The notes beneath the pieces are model-generated. The model had not been told where the DNA came from. It saw nothing but the letters and a program-made list of their open reading frames with translations, and ran no database searches. Below are positions 56,657 through 64,000 of a DNA stretch of 64,000 nucleotides, in pieces. The position numbers and the translations under genes are program-made. Source of the DNA: an uncultured Lentisphaerota bacterium (GTDB lineage: Bacteria; Verrucomicrobiota; Kiritimatiellia; CAIQIC01); NCBI GenBank assembly GCA_903896925.1, contig CAITZM010000057.1, forward strand, positions 1-64,000, read 5' to 3'. Each line of letters starts with the position of its first letter. Position 1 is the first letter of the stretch.

Positions 56657-58207
56657 TCACTCCGGTTGGGTGTCAGCGCCAAGGGCGACGGCGTAGAGAT
56701 ATTTCTGGCTCATGACATAGAGCACGCTGTTGTGCGCGATGGGCGAGGCGGAGATCGGGGACTCCAGCTTCGTCTTGCCGAGGATCTTCATCTCCTTCGC
56801 GGCGGCGAAGACGTAGAGGTCGCCGGCATCGGTGCCGAGATAGACCTTGCCGTCGGCGATCAGCGGCGAGCTCCAGATCGGGCGCTGTGCCTCGAAGAGC
56901 CAGTGCGTCTTGCCGGTGTCGGCATCAAGGCAGTGGATCCGGCCCGAGAAGTCGGCGGTGAAGAGCAGTCCGTCCTTGATCGCCACGGTCGTCAGGCTGC
57001 GGTCCACGTTGGTGTTGACCCAGACGGCGCCGCTTTGGGTGAGGTCGCCGGTCTTCGTCGCGTCGATGCAGGCGAGCACGCCGCGGCCTTCCTTGTGGCG
57101 CGGATCCTGGCCGACGGCGATATAGACGCGGTTGCTGTAGAACACCGGCGTGGCGATGCATTCGCTCGGGCCGACGAAGCCCGCGGGATTTTTCCAATAC
57201 GGGCCGGTGCGGCCGCCGGCGGCATTGATGTCGAACTTCCAGACAACCTTGAGCGTTTTGATGTCCGCGTTGGTGCCCTGCACCGGCGTGGGATCGAAGG
57301 CGTAGCAGCAGCCGTCGCCTGCGCCCCAGAACAGCAGCTTCTTTCCGTTGACGATCCCCATGGTGGGCGAGGACCACTCACCGTGCCAGAGCCGCGTGCC
57401 GACCTCCTCGAAGTCGCGCGCGACCAGTTTGCCGGTGTGCTTGTCGAGCACGATGAGGCTCGGCGTGTGCGGACGCGGCACGCGCCGGTGCGATTTGTCC
57501 ACGCCGTTGCAGGGGGAGACATAGACGTAGTCGCCATCGATCAGCGGCGAACCGGAGGAGGCGTCCTGCACCCACCCATCCACGTATTTCTCCGAGAGCA
57601 TCGAGAAAACCCAGTGGAAACCGCCGACCTGGCTGCGGAAGAACGGCGGCTTCTGCGCGGAGCCCTCGGTGGACCACGTGATGTTGGTCAGGCCTGCGTT
57701 TGCCGACTGATCCTTGCCCGTGGCGTCGAGGCAGAAGACCTCGTCGCGGTTGGAGACAAAGTAGAGCCGGTTGCTTTCGATGGTCGGCGTGGAGCAGACG
57801 CCGAGATCGAGGGTGTCGTAGTTGTAGATTTTCAGCGTGGTGATGAACTGCGGGATGTCGAACTGCCAGAGGGTGCGCCCGGTGTCCTCGTCGAGTGCGG
57901 AGACCAGCCCGGCCTTCTTGCCGTTGCTGGTGCCGATGAAGATGCGGCCGTCGGCGATGACCGGGCCGCCGTAGGCGTGGGTATGGAATTTCGCGCGCCA
58001 CTTCAGGTTCGTCGTTTTCGGTGCGTTGGTGGAGTCGAGATGCATCGTGCCGGGGACGAATTCGGCGGGCAGATTGGTTTCCGGCGAGACGGCGTTGCGT
58101 GCGTTGTCGCCAAAGAACGTCGGCCAGTCGCCGGCCTGCGCCGCCAGCGTGATCACACAACCAGCCAGCACCAGGCCACTTTTGATTGATTTCATTGATT
58201 CGTTCAT
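56657..58207 (-). CDS. Secreted PQQ-like beta-propeller protein 1
   Basis: A 516-residue exported propeller. A signal peptide ends near AAQAG-DWPTFFGDNARNAV. Blades carry ALDEDTGRTLWQF, CLDATGKD, VLDKHTGKLVAR, CIDATKTGDLTQ and CLDADTGKTHWLFEA. Shared phrases with the next upstream gene (GVCSTPTIE, CIDxTxTGD, LTTxAIxDGLxF) show a tandem duplication. It is the last gene of a minus-strand run led by NapG/NapH-like iron-sulfur proteins. No proof of bound PQQ; electron transfer or protein binding are both possible. The ATG four codons downstream is an alternative start. Confidence 0.8.
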   Translation of the reverse strand: MNESMKSIKSGLVLAGCVITLAAQAGDWPTFFGDNARNAVSPETNLPAEFVPGTMHLDSTNAPKTTNLKWRAKFHTHAYGGPVIADGRIFIGTSNGKKAGLVSALDEDTGRTLWQFDIPQFITTLKIYNYDTLDLGVCSTPTIESNRLYFVSNRDEVFCLDATGKDQSANAGLTNITWSTEGSAQKPPFFRSQVGGFHWVFSMLSEKYVDGWVQDASSGSPLIDGDYVYVSPCNGVDKSHRRVPRPHTPSLIVLDKHTGKLVARDFEEVGTRLWHGEWSSPTMGIVNGKKLLFWGAGDGCCYAFDPTPVQGTNADIKTLKVVWKFDINAAGGRTGPYWKNPAGFVGPSECIATPVFYSNRVYIAVGQDPRHKEGRGVLACIDATKTGDLTQSGAVWVNTNVDRSLTTVAIKDGLLFTADFSGRIHCLDADTGKTHWLFEAQRPIWSSPLIADGKVYLGTDAGDLYVFAAAKEMKILGKTKLESPISASPIAHNSVLYVMSQKYLYAVALGADTQPE

Positions 58208-58220
58208 CCTGTTTTGTCGC

Positions 58221-60020
58221 TCACGGCTTCATTTCGCCTTTGTCGTATATGGCCCAGAGCCATTTTCCATGCACGATATAGAGAGCGCTGTTGGCGACGC
58301 AAGGGGTGCTGGAGCTGGTCGTCGTTTTGGCGTCCAAGGTGCAGAGCACCTTCAATGTCTTGTCTGCGGCGAGGACGGATTTGCCGACAAACACTTTCCC
58401 GTCCGCGACCACCAAGGCGGAGCTCAACAGCCCGCGGTCGCTCTTGAGCTCGTAGGACCAGTAGCTTTGGCCGGTGTCAGCGTCCAGGCAGTGGACGACG
58501 CTGTTTTCGGCAATGACGAACACCAGCCCGTCGGCGATGGCCATGGTGGTCAGCGTCGCGTTCAGCTGGTCGTAGCTCCACACCTTGCCGCTCCGGGTGA
58601 TGTCGCCGGTCTGGGTCGGATCGATGCAAACCAGATAGCCCCTGCTGTTTTGCAGGCCGTGGTTCGGATCCCCGCCGATCGCCACATATACCCGGTTCCG
58701 ATAAAACACCGGCGTGGAAACGATGTCGCAGGGATGCGGCTGGCCATCGCCTTTGCACTGGTGGGAATAGAACGGAGCGTTGCGGTATTCCGGCGGCAGG
58801 CAATCGAACCACCAGATTTTTTTCAGGAGCGGCACGTCGGGCACCTTGGCCGCAGGCACGGCATCCACCGGCGTGACCTGCGCAATTCTGTTTGAGAAAC
58901 GGAACTCCAGCGGCAGCGCGGGCTTGGGCATGTTGGCGAGCAGGTTGAACTGCCTGGCGTATTCCGCGGGAGTGAGTCCGGCGGTGTCTTTGTTCTCCAC
59001 ATCGATGAAGCTCACGATCGGCCCGCGCAGCGCGTTCGTGACCCACCGGTCGGGCGCGACTGGTGCCGCGGAATCCACCGGTTCGAATGCGTAACAGATG
59101 CTGTTCCCGCCGGCGAACAGTATTTGCGGATGGCCCTTGACCACCGCGAGCGAAGGCGATGACCACTGGCCGCGCCAGGTCTGCTCGCCCAGTTGCTCGT
59201 CGTCGCGCGCGACCAGCTGTCCGGTGCGCTTGTTGAACGCCACGTAGCTCGGCGCGAGCGGAGAAAACGGCTGCTTCTTGTTTTTATAGCGCCCGTTGCC
59301 GGTGCAGACATAAACCATGTCGCCATGCACCAGCACCGAGCAACTGGCGGCGTGATCCACCACCGATTGTAATTTGTCCGCCATGTCATAGCGCCACACG
59401 ACGTGCTGGTCGGAGCCCGCGCCGCTGGCGGCGGTGGGCGCATTGAGCCACGAGTTCAGGTCCACGCACAGGGCCTCGACATAGGGCGTCACCACATAGA
59501 GTCGGTCGCCCTCGATCGTCGGCGTCGAACACACCCCCCAGTTTTCACCCCGGCCTGGCGGGCGACGGCAGATGAACCGGCCCAGCTCGCGCCCGGTTCT
59601 TTCATCGAGACAGAGGATCGTCGCGTTGGTGGAGGGCACGCCCGTCGTGCCGAGAAACACCCTGCCCTGGCTCACCACCGGGCTACCGAAGGTCTTGCCG
59701 CCGACCCGGGCGACCCACTTGATGTTCTTGGTGGTGGCCAGATTAACGGTGTCGTTGTCCGTATCGACCCCAAGGGCATAGCCAGCCGGGAGCCCCTTTT
59801 CCGATTCAGAAGCCATGTTGCGCCCGGGCTTGCCACCCCACATCGGCCAGTCGGCGGCGCACGCAGAAAGAGAAGCCCAAAACCCGAATAACAAAATCCA
59901 AAACAAATTCGAAGATGCAGAAAACCCAAACAGAAAAGCAAACGGCTGCGTTTGGCTTTCCTTTGGGTTTTTGGGTTGGAATTTAGTTTGGATTTTAGAT
60001 TTCGGATTTCGGATTTTCAT
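58221..60020 (-). CDS. Secreted PQQ-like beta-propeller protein 2, with repeat-derived N-terminus
   Basis: A 599-residue propeller closely related to the downstream gene. Blades include CLDERTGRELGRF, CIDPTQTGDITRSG and CLDADTGQSYWSYEL. The first 55 residues come from an AT-rich palindromic repeat: an unusual polar head (MKIRNPKSKIQTKFQPKNPK) and a hydrophobic Phe-rich stretch (SNLFWILLFGFWASLSAC) that looks like a signal peptide with a lipobox-like end before ADWPMWGGKPGRN. If this start is right, the repeat provides both start codon and export signal. No other start closer to the propeller is better. Confidence 0.75.
   Translation of the reverse strand: MKIRNPKSKIQTKFQPKNPKESQTQPFAFLFGFSASSNLFWILLFGFWASLSACAADWPMWGGKPGRNMASESEKGLPAGYALGVDTDNDTVNLATTKNIKWVARVGGKTFGSPVVSQGRVFLGTTGVPSTNATILCLDERTGRELGRFICRRPPGRGENWGVCSTPTIEGDRLYVVTPYVEALCVDLNSWLNAPTAASGAGSDQHVVWRYDMADKLQSVVDHAASCSVLVHGDMVYVCTGNGRYKNKKQPFSPLAPSYVAFNKRTGQLVARDDEQLGEQTWRGQWSSPSLAVVKGHPQILFAGGNSICYAFEPVDSAAPVAPDRWVTNALRGPIVSFIDVENKDTAGLTPAEYARQFNLLANMPKPALPLEFRFSNRIAQVTPVDAVPAAKVPDVPLLKKIWWFDCLPPEYRNAPFYSHQCKGDGQPHPCDIVSTPVFYRNRVYVAIGGDPNHGLQNSRGYLVCIDPTQTGDITRSGKVWSYDQLNATLTTMAIADGLVFVIAENSVVHCLDADTGQSYWSYELKSDRGLLSSALVVADGKVFVGKSVLAADKTLKVLCTLDAKTTTSSSTPCVANSALYIVHGKWLWAIYDKGEMKP
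59875..60020. repeat. AT-rich inverted repeat, copy 2, overlapping a gene start
   Basis: AAAACCCGAATAACAAAATC and CAAAACAAATTCGAAGATGC match the left arm of the element at 40368-40495. The right arm has TTTGGATTTTAGATTTCGGA and TTTCGGATTTTCAT. The whole element lies within the 5' end of the propeller 2 gene. Confidence 0.75.
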
Positions 60021-60040
60021 GCCGTGCGTGCAGGCGCGTC

Positions 60041-61798
60041 TCACTTGGCCGTTGCTGCTTTCGCTTCCTCGATGCAGAACAGGTGCAGTTTGCCGCGGAT
60101 GTAGAGGCGGTTGCCGAGGGGCGCGGGGCTGGCGCCGCATTCTTCTTCCTTGCCGACCTCGCCTTTGCCGATCAGCTCGAATTTGTCGCCGGGCCGGAGC
60201 AGGTAGGCGACGCCCTTGCGGCTGAGCAGCACCAGCTTGTCGCCGACGATGGTCGGCGAGGCGTAGAAGCGGTCCTCGATCTCGTGCTGCCACCTGGCCT
60301 TGCCGGTCTGCAGGTCGGCGCAGGTCACCATGCCCTCGCTGTCCACGATGTAGAACCGCTGCCCGTCGCTGACCGGGCTGGTCGCATCGGGCACGCCGTT
60401 CTCGGCCTTCCACGTGAATTTCGCCTCGCCCGGCTTCACCCCGAAGATGGCGGTGTTCGGCGCGATGGCGACGATCATGTTGGAGGCCAGGATGGGCGAC
60501 GGCGCCACGTCACTTTCGAGGCAGCCGACATGCCAGAGCTCCGCGCCGTCGAGCGGGTTGTAGGCGCACAGCAGCGGCGCGGCCACGGTCAGCAACTGCG
60601 GCTTGCCGTCCACCTCGACGAGCGTCGGCGAGCTCCACGAGCCGGCGACGGCGCGCGGCTTCTGCCACAGGTCCTTGCCGGTCGCGATGTCCAGCGCGAG
60701 CAGCTTTGACTGGTTGTCTTCCACCACGCCACGGTCGATCTGGATGAGCAGGCGGTCCTGGTAGAGCGCGAGCGAGGCGGCGAAGCCGTAGTTGTTTTCC
60801 AGCGGGCCGATGTTGCGCGCCCAGACCTGCTTGCCCGCGAGGTCGAACGCGGCGACCTCGCCGTTCGGGAAGAGCGTGTAGACGCGGCGCCCGTCGGTCG
60901 CAGGCGTCGGCGCGGAGAGGCCGGTGTCGTCGCCGACCTTCGGCGGCGCGGGCCGCGCGCCGCCGGCGACCTTGAGGATGGCCGACCAGAGCAGCTTCCC
61001 GGTGTCCGCGTCGAAGCGGAAGACGCAGTTCGAAGCCTCGTCGGCGCCGGTCAGGAAGACGGAGTTGCCCCAGACGATCGGCGAGCTCATGCCGGCCAAC
61101 GGCATGGCGGACTGCCAGCGCACGTTGACGCCGGTCGCCGCGTTCCAGTTGGTGGGAATCTGGGCGGTCGGGTTGACGCCCGAGCCGTCCGGGCCGCGGA
61201 AGCTCGGCCAGTTTTTCCGGACCTCGTCCATGGTGGGGAAAGCCGGGGCCGCCGCCACCGGGTTGCCGCCGCCCGTCGCGACGGCGGATGCAGCCGGCGC
61301 GGGCGGCGCCGGCAGTTGGGCCGGATGTCGCGTGAGCAGCGCGACGAAGGCGACGATGATCGCCAGCATGGCGACGACAGCAAGGGCGGTGACCTGGCGC
61401 ATATGCATTTCCTCAACGTGTTGGGCGGGGCGTGAAGGGAGGTGCGGCGCGGGCCGCGGGCGGAAAACAAGCACGCCGTGCGCGCCGAGCAGGAACAGCA
61501 CCAGCCCGCCGAGCAGCAGCGTGCGGGCGGTGGCGTGCGACAGGTTCAGGCGGCGGAAGGTGTCCAGACGGAGCTGCTGGTCGAGCGCCCGGATCTGCTG
61601 CTTCAGCGCCTCGTCCTTCGGCTGCTTGCGCAACTGCTCGTGCAGGCGCGCCAACTCCGGCGCATTTACCAGCGCCGCCACCTTGCCCTGAGCCTGCGTC
61701 CATGCCAGCAGCCCGCCGAGCGCGGCGCTGAACACGGCCGCAGAAAGCATGAGCGCGAAAGAAACGTGTCGCAGCATATGTTGATGACGATCTTTCAT
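60041..61798 (-). CDS. Membrane-anchored PQQ-like beta-propeller protein 3
   Basis: A 585-residue protein with three N-terminal membrane segments separated by a coiled region (LARLHEQLRKQPKDEALKQQ), then a Pro/Ala linker and a propeller that opens NWPSFRGPDGSGVN. Blades include RFDADTGKLLWS, ALDIATGKDLWQK and CADLQTGKARWQHEI. It lies 20 bases before propeller 2 and 181 bases after the NapH-like gene. The membrane anchor could hold the propeller near the NapH-type quinol-linked protein; that is inference. Confidence 0.8.
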   Translation of the reverse strand: MKDRHQHMLRHVSFALMLSAAVFSAALGGLLAWTQAQGKVAALVNAPELARLHEQLRKQPKDEALKQQIRALDQQLRLDTFRRLNLSHATARTLLLGGLVLFLLGAHGVLVFRPRPAPHLPSRPAQHVEEMHMRQVTALAVVAMLAIIVAFVALLTRHPAQLPAPPAPAASAVATGGGNPVAAAPAFPTMDEVRKNWPSFRGPDGSGVNPTAQIPTNWNAATGVNVRWQSAMPLAGMSSPIVWGNSVFLTGADEASNCVFRFDADTGKLLWSAILKVAGGARPAPPKVGDDTGLSAPTPATDGRRVYTLFPNGEVAAFDLAGKQVWARNIGPLENNYGFAASLALYQDRLLIQIDRGVVEDNQSKLLALDIATGKDLWQKPRAVAGSWSSPTLVEVDGKPQLLTVAAPLLCAYNPLDGAELWHVGCLESDVAPSPILASNMIVAIAPNTAIFGVKPGEAKFTWKAENGVPDATSPVSDGQRFYIVDSEGMVTCADLQTGKARWQHEIEDRFYASPTIVGDKLVLLSRKGVAYLLRPGDKFELIGKGEVGKEEECGASPAPLGNRLYIRGKLHLFCIEEAKAATAK

Positions 61799-61808
61799 AA
61801 CCCGACCC

Positions 61809-61997
61809 CGGAGTGCTGGAGTGGTGGAGTATTGGAGTGATGGAAACCGTCAGAGGGCGTGGGAATAGAATGGCGGTTGGGCGTCGCAAGCGACGCCCCT
61901 ACATGGCCGATGTCGTAGGGGCTGCGCTTGCGCAGCCCGCGACAGAGCCGGGAATGCTGCTCATTACTCCAGTACTCCATCAATCCAACACTCCATT
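61809..61997. repeat. Composite palindromic spacer element
   Basis: Outer GGAGTGCTGGAGTGGTGGAG (61811-61830) and its rough inverse CTCCAGTACTCCATCAATCC (61965-61984) enclose two hairpins: GGGCGTCGCAAGCGACGCCC (61879-61898) and GGGCTGCGCTTGCGCAGCCC (61919-61938). It fills the spacer between propeller 3 and the NapH-like gene, and runs into the latter's last codons. Confidence 0.75.
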
Positions 61998-63230
61998 CTT
62001 CCCCTGCCGCCGTTTGTGTTCCTGCGGGCAAAAATCGAAGCAGCGCGCGCAGGCCACGCAGCGTACGGCGTCGGTCTCGTACTCCGGCCGCCGCGGCCGC
62101 CACGCCAGCGCGATCAGCTTCAGCCCGACGACTAGGCCGACCCACACGCCGCACAGGCGGCCGGCGAGCACATAGCGGGCGACGAGCGCGTGCGCCTCGG
62201 CAAACAGCTTCTCCGGGGCGGTGCCTTCGGCGCGGAACGCCACCGAGGCGTCGGTGGCGCCCGGCACCGCGCCCGCATCCTCCAGATGCACGCGTTCGGC
62301 GAGCGCGACGGTGGGGTGCGCCTTCGCGAGCGAGTCGCCGGAGAGGCCACCGAGCCACAGGCCGGAGACGATGACGAGCGGCAGCAGCGCGCAGCGGATG
62401 GCCAGGCGGCGCTTGTCCTCCGGCGTCGGGTCGATCTGCTGCGCCTTGGGCGTGACCTTGTTGATGGCGTTGAACGGGCAGGCATCCTGGCAGCGCCGGC
62501 ACTGCGTGCATTTGTCGGGCGTGATCCGCGCGCGCCAGCGCGAGACGCTGCCCGCGAGACCGAGCAGCACGCCGTAGGGACAGAGGAAGCGGCAGTAGGG
62601 CCGGCCGATGAACATGCTCAGCAGCAGAAAAATAACGCCGGTCAGGATCATCGTCAGGCTGCCGGTCAGGCGGAAGATCTGCACGAAGGGATCGAAGCGA
62701 CAGATGATGTAGCCGCCGCCGGTCGCCGCGAAGACCACGGCGAGGCCGAGGTAGACGTAGGCCAGCAGGCGCAGGCCGTGTTCGAGCCAGACCGGCAGGC
62801 GCACGGGCTTCAGCAGCATCACGTCCTGGAACGCGCCGTGCGGGCAGACCGCCGCGCAGAAGACGCGGCCGAAGAACAGGGCAAAGACCAGCGGCAGCAC
62901 GCCGAACGCGAGCACGGTGACGGGCACGGCGTAGGTGGAGTCGAACAGCGCCTGCGTGAGGTTCTGAATGCTGCCAATGGCGCATACGCAGCCGTTGCGC
63001 CAGAACCCGAAATAGAGCAGCGAGAAGAGGCTCAGCAGCACCACCTCGCGCCGCGCCCGCCGGCGCAGCACCAGCCAGGTGGCCAACGCCAGGCAGATGC
63101 AGAGCACGACGATGTCGAGGTAGTCGAGCGCGCCGGCGCGCGGCGGCGGCGCGGTCATGTGCGGCAGCTGGTGGCCGGTCTCGGTGAACTGCGGCGGAGG
63201 GAACCGCTGGTTGATCGGGGCCGCGGTCAC
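61980..63230 (-). CDS. NapH/NosR-like polyferredoxin membrane protein
   Basis: A 416-residue membrane protein with about six helices. Two C-x3-C-P motifs sit at helix ends (GRVFCAAVCPHGAFQD and GRPYCRFLCPYGVLLG). Two cytoplasmic [4Fe-4S] motifs follow (CTQCRRCQDACP and CVACARCFDFCP), as in NapH, NosR and MauN-type quinol-linked electron carriers. GTG 63230 overlaps the upstream stop (GTGA). It should pass electrons between the quinone pool and periplasmic partners, here likely the NapG-like protein beside it. No nitrate, nitrous-oxide or methylamine enzyme is present. Confidence 0.88.
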   Translation of the reverse strand: MTAAPINQRFPPPQFTETGHQLPHMTAPPPRAGALDYLDIVVLCICLALATWLVLRRRARREVVLLSLFSLLYFGFWRNGCVCAIGSIQNLTQALFDSTYAVPVTVLAFGVLPLVFALFFGRVFCAAVCPHGAFQDVMLLKPVRLPVWLEHGLRLLAYVYLGLAVVFAATGGGYIICRFDPFVQIFRLTGSLTMILTGVIFLLLSMFIGRPYCRFLCPYGVLLGLAGSVSRWRARITPDKCTQCRRCQDACPFNAINKVTPKAQQIDPTPEDKRRLAIRCALLPLVIVSGLWLGGLSGDSLAKAHPTVALAERVHLEDAGAVPGATDASVAFRAEGTAPEKLFAEAHALVARYVLAGRLCGVWVGLVVGLKLIALAWRPRRPEYETDAVRCVACARCFDFCPQEHKRRQGKNGVLD

Positions 63231-63775
63231 TTCCGGCCCTCAAGCGTCTTGAAGAGGTACGGCTTGCCGGCCGGCACACGGCTGATCGCCTGCACCGGGC
63301 ACGCCTTGGCGATGGAGCACTCGTTGCAGTTCAGGCAGCGGTCGTGGCGGATCTGCAGGTGGAACGAGCCGTTGCCGAACAGCGTGCAGCCCTTGACGCA
63401 TTTGGCGCAGCCGACGCAGAGCGGTTCGTTGATCGAGTATTCGTAGTAGGGGTCCTCGATGAACTTGCGGACGATCGCGCCGGTGGGGCAGAGCTGGTTT
63501 TCCGCGCCGGTGTTGAGCTTGTTCGGCTGCGGCTCGAAGTAGCCGGTGCAGAAGTCGCAGTAGCCGCAGATGTCGTAGAACTGGACGCACTTGACCGCGG
63601 AAAGCTCCAGCACGCATTCGGTGGCGCACTTGCCGCACGAGGTGCATTTCCACGGATCGATCTGCCAGACGGTGTGCGCCGCCTGGGCGCTCTGCGCCAG
63701 CCGGCCCGCGAGCCCGCCGAGCCCGAGCACCGCCGCCACGCGCGCAAGGCCGCCGAAGAATACGCGCCGCTTCAT
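63227..63775 (-). CDS. NapG-like periplasmic [4Fe-4S] ferredoxin
   Basis: A 182-residue exported iron-sulfur protein. The N-terminus is Tat-like but with a weak twin-arginine (MKRRVFFGGLARVAAVLGLG). Four cysteine sets follow: CTSCGKCATEC, CGYCDFCTGY, CVGCAKCVKGC and CLNCNECSIAKACP, giving up to four clusters. It overlaps the NapH-like gene and the small gene upstream by 4 bases each, so the three are translated together. It is the likely electron partner of the NapH-like protein. Confidence 0.88.
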   Translation of the reverse strand: MKRRVFFGGLARVAAVLGLGGLAGRLAQSAQAAHTVWQIDPWKCTSCGKCATECVLELSAVKCVQFYDICGYCDFCTGYFEPQPNKLNTGAENQLCPTGAIVRKFIEDPYYEYSINEPLCVGCAKCVKGCTLFGNGSFHLQIRHDRCLNCNECSIAKACPVQAISRVPAGKPYLFKTLEGRK

Positions 63776-63948
63776 GGTAGTGCCTGCTTTTGCGGCAGCG
63801 TGCAGTTGGCGAAGAGTGCGCAGCTGTCACACGCGCCGGCCTGCGCGCAGACCTGCGAGCGCCGCACGAGCGTCACGCCCAGCAGAGCAAGCAGCCCCGC
63901 GAGCAGCGCGCGGGCGAAATCGCGCCGGGTTTGGATTACAAATTTCAT
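63772..63948 (-). CDS. Small Tat-like cysteine-rich protein
   Basis: A 58-residue protein starting at 63948: a twin-arginine-like signal (QTRRDFARALLAGLLALLGV) and a short cysteine-rich end (CAQAGACDSCALFANCTLPQ). It overlaps the NapG-like gene by 4 bases (ATGA). The five cysteines could bind a small cluster or metal. It is the first visible gene of the iron-sulfur/propeller run; genes further upstream may lie outside the window. Confidence 0.65.
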   Translation of the reverse strand: MKFVIQTRRDFARALLAGLLALLGVTLVRRSQVCAQAGACDSCALFANCTLPQKQALP

Positions 63949-64000
63949 CGGACTTTTTACAGAAGGCAACGAAGCGAACAAAGAAGAAGGGAGGTGTTGT

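Noticed and set aside
56657..61798. True PQQ-dependent dehydrogenases
   Set aside because: The propeller repeats are present, but I cannot find the catalytic aspartate and calcium-site pattern or the vicinal disulfide of PQQ alcohol dehydrogenases.
1..64000. Insertion sequences, prophage genes, tRNA or rRNA genes
   Set aside because: No transposase, integrase or phage protein was recognised in any frame, and no tRNA-like T-loop/acceptor pairing or rRNA stretch was found by eye.

Overview
The window is GC-rich bacterial chromosome with dense genes and short spacers. No rRNA, tRNA, integrase, transposase or CRISPR array is visible. The gene mix points to the PVC superphylum, most likely Kiritimatiellota or a neighbouring Verrucomicrobiota/Lentisphaerota lineage. 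It includes a formylglycine sulfatase, several secreted glycosidases, BamB/PQQ-like propellers, an ECF-type sigma factor next to a giant Ser/Thr kinase, and many palindromic spacer repeats. This placement is inference from gene content; no marker gene was compared.

Layout. 1-2.5 kb: the end of a double alpha/beta hydrolase and a beta-lactamase-fold lipoprotein. 2.7-8.2 kb: HMG-CoA reductase plus type 2 IPP isomerase (mevalonate route), an Lrp-type regulator overlapping an aminotransferase, a zinc-ribbon/coiled-coil protein and gcvT. 8.4-11.5 kb: a glycosyltransferase-like membrane protein and a GspK-like pseudopilin. 11.8-17.9 kb: PPi-dependent phosphofructokinase, a BamE-like lipoprotein, a winged-helix regulator with membrane proteins, an MscS channel and a PQQ-like propeller. 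18.2-26.3 kb: polysaccharide-degradation genes (glycosidase with carbohydrate-binding module, GH5-like, GH110-like, alpha/alpha-toroid protein), a radical SAM protein, a decayed bacterioferritin and a candidate small RNA. 26.4-35.6 kb: a sigma factor/kinase signalling locus. 36-43 kb: a 3'-5' exonuclease, a frameshifted transporter, and a gnd-uxuB-HAD-lacI cluster with a LacI-type operator. 43.3-50.3 kb: a six-gene operon of two TPR proteins, ExbB, two ExbDs, and a protein joining a TonB-like anchor to an alpha/alpha-barrel. 50.4-56.4 kb: a lipoprotein, MTA phosphorylase, a GH43-like propeller, a sulfatase, a beta-helix remnant and a DUF7309/DUF6930 protein. 56.7-64 kb: three PQQ-like propellers behind NapH/NapG-like iron-sulfur proteins.

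The best candidate for an undescribed system is the 43.3-50.3 kb operon. It carries a complete proton-driven motor (ExbB, two ExbD), and its would-be TonB keeps the S-x3-H signature of the TonB membrane helix but carries a squalene-cyclase-like alpha/alpha-barrel instead of a TonB C-terminal domain. The second is the sigma/kinase locus: three promoters there share kGTAAC-N15-CCnnwGTA with identical spacing, probably the sigma factor's own regulon. The third is the set of palindromic repeats, which have entered coding sequence in frame inside the kinase and have supplied a start codon and signal peptide to one propeller gene.
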